DNA of 64,000 nt, taken from Actinostola sp. cb2023 (Eukaryota; Cnidaria; Anthozoa; Actiniaria; Actinostolidae). Of the stretch, positions 37,501-46,813 are shown one piece after another. The position numbers and the translations under genes are program-made. Each line of letters opens with the position of its first letter. The first letter of the stretch is position 1. The notes beneath the pieces were generated by a model. That model ran no database searches, was not told where the DNA came from, and saw only the letters and a list, made by a program, of their open reading frames with translations. Location of the stretch: the NCBI GenBank assembly GCA_033675265.1, contig JAUJYZ010000974.1:409501-473500 (forward strand), given 5' to 3'.

Positions 37501-40500
37501 CATGACAATGTACCTACATGACAATGTACCTACATGACAATGTACCTACATGATATTGTACCTAAATGTACATGTAAAAATCAGCCTCAAGCTACCTACA
37601 TGTAGTCTATTTAAGCAATGTCCAGTCTGATTAATGAATAACCATAAAGTAATGAATGTAATATAGATTACAATGAGACACAATCACAAATGTCTTCTAA
37701 AAGCTCCATATCAATAAAAAGGTAAAAATTTCAATACAATTCACTGGACTGGAAATATATAAATGAAAACCTTCCTTAGCATACAATTATGTATGATACA
37801 CGCTGTGTAACTTGAAGTAAATACATAAAATGTACAACTTTTAGATGTTTGAAATGCAGCTCACAGAGCCTAAGATGAGTACAACTTGTATAATAATCTT
37901 ACTATCATGTTTCCAAGTTACATTTTTATCTATGTTTTACTTTCTACTTTAACTGACAGAGGATGGAATTGCAACAAGTTGAACAGTTGTAGGGTCACTC
38001 TCAGATTCTCCAGAATAATCAACAGTAGTGGCTTTTGTTTGCTCGTCTTTGTTCTTGTCTTCTTCCTCAGACAGCCCTTCTTGGCTGACTGATCTACTGT
38101 TAGCCCTTGTCCGGTTACCGCGGCGGAGATACTCATCAATGGATACAATACACTTTTTTCTCCAAAGGTTTTCTTGCTCAAAAGCATCACACTTGTTATA
38201 CAGTCTAAAAGTACAGTATTTGACAAAAGCCAATTTCTCAGGATCAAGAGCCTTCTTGCCTCTGGTTCCAGAACAGTTCTTGTTTTGTATTTCGTCCTTG
38301 GTGAAGAGGAGCTTCACTAAATTAGTAGCAAAGTTCCCAATTGAGCAGCTCTTGCTTTTGATTTTCTGGGCCCACCATAAAAGATCTTTCATGCGATCAC
38401 TATCAGCATCAGTAAAATATGGCATTTCATCTTTAGATATATTTTCTGATTCGCTACCTACTGACTCCAAATGGAAGTCTGCAGGAAGGGAAATTTCGTG
38501 GAAAATTTTAGCTTGGTTGGTAGGTGTTGTGGGCTCCATAGTTTGAGTATCACTTTTCAAAGTAGCATCTTGCGATTGCGCTACCGCCTGATTGGTTAGA
38601 ATACTATTGATACACGATAAAAGATTATTTTCAGATGGTAGTGCGGGTATTTTGAACTCTGTAAAAGAAATATCACTCTCAGTAATACCAGTAGTCTGTT
38701 TTGGGAGAATCGGAGTGCTAGTGTTAATGTCATTAACTGGTGAGGACGATGGAATCAATGCACGTACTGTCTGTTGCTTACTGCTCTCGGCATTAGTGCA
38801 TTTATAATTGGAATCCAGCAAGGCGAGAAGTCTTTCCTGGTTTATAAGGACCTTTTCCTGATTTTTTAGCAGTTGGTCTACCCTTCCAAGCAGTGTTGAT
38901 AGTTGTGCCTTCAAGCCAGAATCAACCTCGGAGCTTTCAATCAACTTAAAGAAAAATTATTTGGTCAGACTGAACATATATGACCTACATGCAATATTAA
39001 TGCATGTTTATAATACATCATCTACATACATTAACTACTAATATTGCCTATTACAATTGTACATTTCCTGATAAAACCAATAATTATTGAAGTATAACAT
39101 CATAAAAAAGCATTTATAAGACATTACAACTATATTTTGTTTAGAATTGTCCATTTAGTTTAGTTTATTTCAAAATGAAAATGACATTTAAAGTTCAAGA
39201 TATTGTACAGTATGGCCACAATACAGTCCTCCTCCATGGAAACAATTTCTGCATGGCCAAAGAACACAATTATCAGCTGCATACCACAACAATTTAATGT
39301 ACTATTAACTGCTGTTTGCCGTTTTACTCCATGGATAATTTTATTACAACAAAACAAGGCCAAAACCACCTTCTAGTATATAATTTTTAAACATGTAGTT
39401 CCAGTATAAAGGGAGCCTGTCCAGGGGTAAGACAATAACATTGCTAATTAATCTTTGTATCACAACATGAACATGAACATGCGACTAACAAAGATTGATT
39501 AAACAAATGTATTGTTGTACCCCTGGACAGCGTCCTTTTATACCAAGACTGTGTTAAGAAAGTTGAATGGATGTTTTGAAACCTTTACAACACCTGCCAG
39601 CTATTATAATATCAACAGACTGCACCTAACAAAAACATTGGGATAAACTGGGTTTTACAGTGGATTACCGTATGAATAGGTCAACATTCTAATGCTCGTA
39701 GTAAATAAAGAATGGATAGTGCTATCATAAACCCTTGTCCAATAGATATATGGAAACTAGCAAGTACACTAGTATGGGCTGCATCGGTGTATAATGATAA
39801 ATTCAATGGTTAAGGAAATCTATAACACTGTAAAAAAGAGTACTTAACTTTACTGGAGTTTCGCGCCTTAGCCCTTCATCGGAGTAAGAGGGAGTTTAAC
39901 ATGAACAATGTACACTTTCTCTTAATCCGACGAAGGGCTATGGCTCAATATGTCAGTAAAGTTACTCTCTTTTATGGTGTTATAGATTTATAATAAAGGT
40001 AAATACAAGAACTTAGTAACTTCATTTTGTTGATTTACTGAATATCAACAAAATGAAGTTACTTCTCATATTTACCTTTATTATCAATATACACCTATTC
40101 CAAATATTGTTGTCTGGGCCGAAAGCAACAAGCAAGAAGCTGATGACCGCAAAGGACTTTGGGAATCTCCTAATTAATCAATTTACCCGTGGTACTTGAG
40201 AAGTTATCCCTACGAGCTTGATTAGCAATCATTTGGAACTATTCGGCCATTTGAAAATGCATGTTGTCAAAATGTCTACGGATGAATCAATGAATAAGGA
40301 GAAAGTCCCAATGACCTTTGCGATCGTCAGCTTCTTGCTTGTTGCTTTCGGCGGGGACAACGATTTTTGGAATAGGTGTATATGCCCGCAAATATGTTAT
40401 GAATGTTTACCAGTGGACTTGTGCACAAAAAATAATATTAGACAAGGGTAGTGTTCAACATGTAACTTCTTTGAAATAAAGCCAATCAACTTATCCACTA

Positions 40501-43500
40501 GATATGAATTGATCCATGTTATTAAACAACCAGGACCAGATCTGAGAGTGATTTGATTCCGTGTTTAAATAAAGTTCATTCATTCATTCATTCATTCAGT
40601 ACATATTATATGTTGTATCTGTAGAATCCCACAAACTGTTTACTGAACTCTGCTTACCCTGGAATAAGAATCCAGTGGACTGCTTCTACTGTGATCTGGA
40701 CTGCTGTTCTTGTGATAGTTTGTATCTAGAATAAAAACACAACATGCTGTATAGTTCAAATAGAAAACTTGTACAGTATAACTCCACTATATCTACCTTG
40801 GTGAACTTGTACAAAGTACATCAAAAAGAAATGTTTATCCCTAGAATTTGGAATCAGTGGATTTGAATCTAAGTATTTTGTCCTGCGAGTCTTTAAAATA
40901 GCAGGGTTGTATTATATAAATAATGCACATGTATGTATGATTGAGAACCTGTTGTGTTAGAGTCATTTTCATACAATGTACGAGTGCGAAAACCAAGGCA
41001 CAGAGTTACGGTCATGGTATGGAAATCGAAGACATCTATATAGATTCAACCAATCACAGTGCTCAAAATCATTGCTCAACCAATCAGAATGCTTGGAAAC
41101 TGCATGGTTACCACACGGCACGAACCATAGTGTAACTAATTCCCACTCATACGAAAACGAATCTATTTCACATAGAATAGAAGGTTGTCTCCCAGCACAA
41201 CAGTCTGTAGTCTTACGATAACCAATTTTATTTTTTAAAAAAAACATTGTCATTTTTCAGCTGATATGAGAGTTACATGTAATTTGGATGAACAACACTG
41301 TCAGTGATTGGGAAGGCTGAAAACAGTGATGGGCCAATGGCCCATCAATTGCTACATTTATGGGCCATAAATTTTCTAAAGGGGCCATCGCTCTTAAAAC
41401 CGGAAGTCAAAATGACCCAAAAAACTTTTTTTTCGAAATAGTATCCATGTTTTCCCTTTTTGATATCTAAAATAGCTTTCTGAACATGTTTTCGATTTTC
41501 AACTGCTTTTTGATGTTGAAAAGCGCAAAAAGCAGCGGTTTTTAAAGAAACGAACTCTCATTATAGTACCCAGTCTCCCCTGGGAATTCAAAATGGCGGC
41601 CAAATTTTCGATTTTTACGGCAAAATATCTCCGAAACGAAGACGTGGACCCACGTTTTTTTGAAATTGTAATGCGTCCCTAAGGCCCCAAAGATTTTTTT
41701 TTTTTGCGCCGTACGATCTAAAAACGTGCCAATGGCACATGGCGCACGTCCTTCCCTATCACTGCACTGTATCAAAATTATAATTATTGTTACTGTCTGC
41801 TGTTTTGATTTGTACGAGAAACATTTGTAGAAACATTTGAACATGACTTCTACCCAGATTGGTAAAATATAATTATAATAACTTCTCAGTTTTATATGCA
41901 TCATCTGGTAACCATGGAAACAGGGTTGGACCCCCAATAATCTGCTATAAAAGCTAATCAAAGTTATAATATGTCCAGACAATATGTTAGTACCTTTATT
42001 AATATCAGTTCTGTTGATTGCTATTGATGTCTCAGCTTCTGTATCCTGTTGATTACTTCGTGACCGTTTGGTCGGAGTCGATGGTGAGTATGGGGAGGAG
42101 TCTCTTTGTCTTTTTTCAGTTGTAGATGGCTGGATAAATGGCACAGGAGATGACGAAGGGATTTTACTTAAACCCTGTGAGAACATCAGTCAAATGTTAT
42201 TGTTAAATTATAGGCCCTTGAGAATAATTATCTAAATAAATATATAAATAAATTCAAATGCAATAACAGACACAGACACATGATAATCAAAATTAATGTT
42301 GAAATAATTTGAAATGAAAATTGATATAACTCTAGGCTCTACTTCAATATTGAACATTAACCTGAGTTTCAGGCCCAAAGGGGGGATAGGAGGGGGACTG
42401 GGGCGGGCATAAGAGGAAAAGGTGGGCCTGACACCAATCCTACACAGAAGTTGTGTTGTTCGCCCATATTTTGGGCGAATCGCTGATTGGACGAAGAACA
42501 ATGAAATGTAATAACCGAAAGTCAACATTGCAAATCTGATCCGTTGTCTGTTGAGGCAGCGATCTTGAATTTTCAAATTAGTGTGAAGTTTTTATATATT
42601 TTATTTCTTGCATCGAAGAAGAGTCATAATGTTTCTAAAGTCGAATGTGAGGGAGTTTAAGCACGGACTTGAGGAGTACTACTTATTTTACCAGGCGATC
42701 TGCGATCTCATGTTCGCTTCCCCTGATAGAATTACGCGACCGTTGGGAACTACGAGACTGACATGTACACTATAAAGTGAATGCGGTTCCTTACAGTTTA
42801 CGGGATCTCAAATATAAGGTACAAGTGAATGTGACATTATTCTCTATTTCAAGTATTTTTGTTTTGATCGAAATTGAATCTTTCAAATCCAGTGTAGGGG
42901 TACGTCGTACATGATCAAGCTGTACGTATCTTGTATTCATCAAGTTTTGACAGTTGTGACACGTCAATTTTCAAACCAGAAGAAATTGTTATTGGCTAAT
43001 ATTGTGGGGGTACTTCACAAAGGTCATAAGGGGCGGAACAGGTTCTGTATAGCATTGGTGTCAGGCTCTCATTTTCCCTTTCCCCCTTCCCTTTCCTTTC
43101 CCCTCCTCCTCTCCCTCCCCTTTGAGCCTGAAACTCAGGTTAATTTAACATCACTTTCAGTGTTAAGCTTCTGCAAAACAAAATTTATAATTTATTCCTT
43201 GGCCTAAACCATTGGCATTGTTTACAATTGAACTTGAATTTAGTACTGTCTGACACCCTAAAACCTGTTTTGTTAAAACAAGTATAAAGAATGCTTGTTT
43301 TAATGACCCAGGTTAAGTATTAAGATACTTGTTTTACAATACTTGATTTAAGACATTTGAAACTTGAATTAAGCATCAAATACTGAAAACAAGTCTACCA
43401 AAAATACTTGATTAGTATCAGTTTCTTACATGTAATTCAAGAGGTTAGTCAAAAGAGTGATATGAGTTATGACTGAGTCGAATCAGGCTGGTCTAATAAA

Positions 43501-43823
43501 GGCTGATTGAAATGTCCAGTTTCTATGCATTATTCAAAAAGCATTAAAACCTCCAAGCAGAGTATTGAAGACGAACATGACAAACACGACAAGAGTCAAG
43601 ACTCTGCCAACTCAACTCATGTCTCTAATAACACTTATTAATAGCTGGCATTTTACAAGGAAAACAGGGATTAATACAATAAAAATCATCACAGAAGGAC
43701 CCATAATGTATTTATCAATACATTCACTAAGTTTTAGTGATTTTGTACCTTAGAAAGAGGATTATTTCGCATATTTTCTCCATCTTCTGAAGAACTCGAA
43801 GTGTACCCTGCCAAGCCGTCCAT
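31537..43823 (-). CDS. RSRC2: RSRC2-like arginine/serine-rich coiled-coil protein
   Basis: Nuclear SR-type protein, probably pre-mRNA splicing-associated by family. Minus-strand exons: 43823-43749, 42174-41994, 40725-40658, 36803-36726, 34201-33859, 33662-33339, 32932-32736 and 31803-31537, all phase-matched with GT-AG borders, 510 residues. The N-terminal half is Ser/Pro-rich (SPSTPTKRSRS, RRPSPSDR). Exon 5 ends in an RS run (SRSKSRSRSRSRSRSKSP). Exon 6 is Arg/Asp-rich (RDRDRDRDRDRYRRDRD). Exon 7 has NPSVVNPQQYAAQQQKKKLLW and exon 8 KFRRLMGIK, LEAEFERSRAFQLSRG and GIGLGY, the SMAP-like C-terminal signature shared with RSRC2 (known: 'KMLWQGKK', 'KFRKLMGIK', 'RGMGLGF'). Human RSRC2 is a little shorter. 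Its start faces the kinase gene 736 bp away. Introns hold many MITEs and a BEN-domain exon. Confidence 0.82.
32240..32715. repeat. 33/43-bp tandem repeat in RSRC2-like intron 7
   Basis: About 12 units built from GAAGAAACTCTGTTGGGCTT + CCTGTGGTAATTGT, some with an extra AAGGGAAGAA-type 10-bp block, so units are 33 or 43 bp. The array ends a few bases before the exon 7 donor. The core GGGCTTCCTGTGGTA also occurs singly at about 31915 and 53235. Confidence 0.9.
34345..34612. mobile_element. MITE with GGGGTGCTTACCATTTACCC ends (intron 4)
   Basis: The left end GGGGTGCTTACCATTTACCC and the right end GGGTAAATGGTAAGCACCCC are perfect complements. Internal AACCGGAAATTCCGG and CCGATCGGAAAG segments also pair. 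About 268 bp, no coding sequence. Confidence 0.9.
34910..36650. mobile_element. Large composite inverted-repeat region (intron 4)
   Basis: ATTCTCGTTCCCAGAGCTCC (35049) is complemented near 36550. A segment containing GCAGCCATTTGAGGCTCGAT (35103) is complemented at about 35742. TCTGGGTACGAGAATG/CATTCTCGTACCCAGA forms recur at about 35775, 36500 and 53550. GCCCCGTTTACACGGTGCGG-like left sequence and CCGTGTGAACGGTGTG near 36640 may be the outer ends. Several inserted or rearranged copies of one family are likely. No gene seen. Confidence 0.6.
37949..38944 (-). CDS. BEN-domain exon nested in RSRC2-like intron 3
   Basis: A single open block of 331 codons on the minus strand. Residues about 10-45 form a Leu/Gln-rich coiled coil (LLGRVDQLLKNQEKVL). 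The middle is Ser/Thr-rich. Residues about 186-278 are a BEN domain: DLLWWAQKIKSKS, GNFATNLVKLLFTKDEI, NCSGTRGKKALDPEKL and SIDEYLRRGNR fit the pattern 'NFA-NL---LF--EEL-...-G...ALDP-KL...I---LR'. BEN domains bind DNA and recruit chromatin factors. The block begins just after a good acceptor (TTTTCTTTAAG), its first codon is TTG, and the first in-frame ATG is near residue 136. It must therefore be a 3' terminal exon joined to an upstream exon. That exon could be RSRC2-like exon 3, which has the same strand and phase, or an unseen first exon of a nested gene. Confidence 0.75.
   Translation of the reverse strand: MIESSEVDSGLKAQLSTLLGRVDQLLKNQEKVLINQERLLALLDSNYKCTNAESSKQQTVRALIPSSSPVNDINTSTPILPKQTTGITESDISFTEFKIPALPSENNLLSCINSILTNQAVAQSQDATLKSDTQTMEPTTPTNQAKIFHEISLPADFHLESVGSESENISKDEMPYFTDADSDRMKDLLWWAQKIKSKSCSIGNFATNLVKLLFTKDEIQNKNCSGTRGKKALDPEKLAFVKYCTFRLYNKCDAFEQENLWRKKCIVSIDEYLRRGNRTRANSRSVSQEGLSEEEDKNKDEQTKATTVDYSGESESDPTTVQLVAIPSSVS
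39405..40370. mobile_element. Cluster of four hairpin elements in RSRC2-like intron 3
   Basis: Four palindromic units sit side by side: 39405-39545 (AGCCTGTCCAGGGGTA with TACCCCTGGACAGCG), 39823-39989 (CTATAACACTGTAAAAAAGA with TCTTTTATGGTGTTATAG), 39993-40082 (TTCATTTTGTTGAT with ATCAACAAAATGAA), and about 40110-40370 (GTCTGGGCCGAAAGCAACAA with TTGTTGCTTTCGGCGGGGAC). They are different families placed end to end, upstream of the BEN exon. Confidence 0.7.
40958..41166. mobile_element. MITE family C, copy 2
   Basis: TAGAGTCATTTTCATACAAT at the left and CATACGAAAACGAATCTATT at the right, with inner AACCAATCACAG and CAACCAATCAGAATGCTTG shared with the 29257-29465 copy. It lies in RSRC2-like intron 2 and is more diverged than copy 1. 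Confidence 0.75.
42357..43144. mobile_element. Inverted-repeat element in RSRC2-like intron 1
   Basis: TTAACCTGAGTTTCAGGCCC at the left and CCTGAAACTCAGGTTAA at the right, followed inward by complementary purine- and pyrimidine-rich stretches (AAGGGGGGATAGGAGGGGGA and its partner) and by ACACCAAT-type segments. About 788 bp. No transposase is seen. Confidence 0.75.
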
Positions 43824-44229
43824 GTTGGTTCAGACTACAGGTCCCGGATGCTGCATAAATTATCCAAATATGGAAAAGAGTTACATAAATTATTTATTTT
43901 CCTTTTAATTTATTCCACATTTTTTATACATTATTTTCTTAGTTTAGCTTATTTTACGAAAATACTATTATTACCACTAATCGTATCGGCCCTACTAGTG
44001 TGCAGTAAAAAAGAGGGACAAGTATAAACAGATGCCATCGATGCCATGTGAATATTTTCGTATTTGAGGCCGACTAAATATGGGTTTTCAACATTTTTTA
44101 CATGTAAAAATGAAATAAAATCTAACACATAAATGTGGGTTTAGACTGAAGTGTATTTATGGAAGAAAAACTTGTCAGAACTATCAGTAGCGAAAGTATG
44201 CCCTTCGAATCCCCCCCCCCCCACCCCCC

Positions 44230-44274
<45 letters not shown>

Positions 44275-44559
44275 ACCCCCCATCCCCCTACCGTTCTCCC
44301 GATTCCTTACCAGTCCTCTTCATTTGACGCGCGAAAATAAACATTCATGTTGAAAGAATCGTGACTAGACGTCGTTTAAGCTGTGCGATAAACTGGAACT
44401 ACTTTTCATGCAACCCCACGCTTCCCACTTGTAAAATCTCATCCAGCTATCGTCACCTAACTTTCATGGCAGTTTTGTTCGATTTCAAACTACATCTGCA
44501 ATCGTGCAACGGTTTGGAATCTTAGAAAATCGAACTTGTGGTTGACTGAAATTAATAGA
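43824..44559. promoter_or_regulatory. Shared 736-bp region between divergent RSRC2-like and RSKR-like genes
   Basis: The two start codons face away from each other across this gap, so it must hold both 5' leaders and both promoters. No TATA box is obvious. A long C run with a few A interruptions lies at 44212-44281, about 280 bp before the kinase ATG. Such C/G runs can form G-quadruplexes on the other strand. Confidence 0.6.
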
Positions 44560-46774
44560 ATGGGGAACCTACAAACTCGAAAACCTGTCGACCCAAGTAA
44601 ACGAAGACGACGGCCAAACAGTATTGCTGTTGACAAACCGATCGAAACACTGTCATCTGAGACGTCGGGGAAGCGTGAATTACGCAGAAGCTCGAGCCAG
44701 AACTCATTCAGACGACGCTATACAGAATCGGGCAATTATTCGTACAAGACACCATGGCCAGCTCCAATGAGTGAGGTGGTGTTCTGGCCCGAGTACGAGT
44801 CCAAACCTCCTGTAAAGTTTACTGATTTTGAGGTAGGGTTCGAGTAATGTAGAGTACTGTTTTGATTTCTAAAAACAAACACATGCTTGTTTAGCTCCAG
44901 TGTTGTTGATGTTCATTTATCTCAGTTTGTATGTCATTTTGAATCTTGTCATCGGATCAAATTATCTTGTAGCCTGCAGGCGAAAAAACGTTTAGCTGTG
45001 CGTGTTGAAAATGTGTTTTTTATTTATTTTATTTTCCATGATAATAAAGAAAAGTTTCTTTCTAATCAGTAACATTGTTTAAACAAATGCGTCATTGTGA
45101 AATGGACATCCCAGATTTTAATAAAATCGCAGATAGTTCATTATTTTCATTTTCTTCTCATTTCTTCTCACTTGATAATTATGTCAACGCTGCCCACATT
45201 CAATATCAGACAACTAATCTTCTTCTGCAATGTTATCAGCTGTATACATACATACACGGCATACCTGGGGAGCTACTGTGATCAAGTGCAAATTGTATCA
45301 ACCGGCATGGCTTGTGCATTTCTTTTTGCGTTCGCTGCCGTTTTGAATTAAACGGATGCTCAAATATTATATTTGCATTTTAGTGGGACGATTCTATTGT
45401 AGGCATTTTGCACAATTTAAGCTAAGTCAATATTCCAAGGAACATATGAGGTTGCTGTTTCATTATGCGTGAAATATGTCTTGCGTGTGAATCACACAGG
45501 AAACTGACAACATTGTGGTCGAAATTTCATTTCCCTGAGGATATACGCGTTTCATTCATTGGGCTTTTTGCCGAAGTTTGTAATTATCAGTGAATATATT
45601 TCTAGAAATTAGGTTATGTGGAACACTATTCAATTTCGATATGAAATTCGGTCATCACTTTGTTATTCAAATGTTGCCCATTTTCCATCTCTATGAATAT
45701 TTATCACATTAAAAAGCTAGTGTCGCAGTGTTGTGAATAAATTAGAAAAAATGTGGTATATTTTCACTATCAATAATTCACATCTTTCTTATTTTTAATC
45801 AAAATTTTAAGTTTATAGTGATTTGTTTTCAAGAGTTTAGAAATAAATGTTTTCACTTGGCGAGAACATCGGATTGAAGGTGCAATATCGTTAGCAGACG
45901 AAGAGATGGAAAATTTGCATTGACTTTAATCCAAAATAATGTTTGCTGAGACGGTGAATTGAGATATACCGCAGGAAGATTTCCAGACAAGATATACCGC
46001 AGGAAGATTTCCAGACAAGATAATTCATCAAGTAACTTAAAGCTTAAAAGAATTTGCGCACGATTTCGCGCATGACATAGGATCGGATTGAGAATCCTTT
46101 TTATAACCGCAGAAAAGAACTTACCGATGAAAAAGATGACAGATGAATAATAAAACAACATCCTGAAACATTAATTGTTTGCAATAAGAGCAAATGACTA
46201 TTGTTTTGAAAAGCATTTGAGCGCCGATATTCTGAATGTAATTCATGCTGATGCTATCGAGAGAAAACAACAATGATTTTCAGTCCTTTTGCATTGAAAA
46301 ACAAAAAAAAAAAACAAAAAATCTTAACATCTGAAAGGTGAAAATGTCAAAAAGATCGCTTTCAGTTATTTTATTGCTATCACCCACTTATGAACTGGAG
46401 CGCAAAAAAACCAAATTTTGGATCTTACCTGGATGGTGGCAGCTGTGTTGTTGGTATTTTAGTGTTCGTGAATGACTAATGAATTTTGTTTTTGGCAATA
46501 TATATAATCTTTTTTGTGCCACGTTAAATAACACACATTTGATACTCTTTTTATGTCAATGTTTACAGCTATTAGCCAATTGGAAAAGGTGCATTTGCTC
46601 GGACATGTAAGTAATGTGTAATTCTTTCTTTAGTATTCATTTTTGATTTTCCTTTTTGCTGAACTTAATATTGTACTGTATGACTAATGTTGTTTTTGGC
46701 AATATATATAATCTTTTTTGTGCCACGTAAATAACACACATTTGGGGTTTACAGCTATTAGCCAATATTGGGGT

Positions 46775-46813
<39 letters not shown>

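Noticed and set aside
38028..38546. Plus-strand 172-residue hydrophobic frame
   Set aside because: Antisense shadow of the BEN-domain exon, which carries the recognisable domain on the minus strand.
42357..43144. Possible autonomous transposon in RSRC2-like intron 1
   Set aside because: The inverted ends are clear but no transposase-like frame lies between them.
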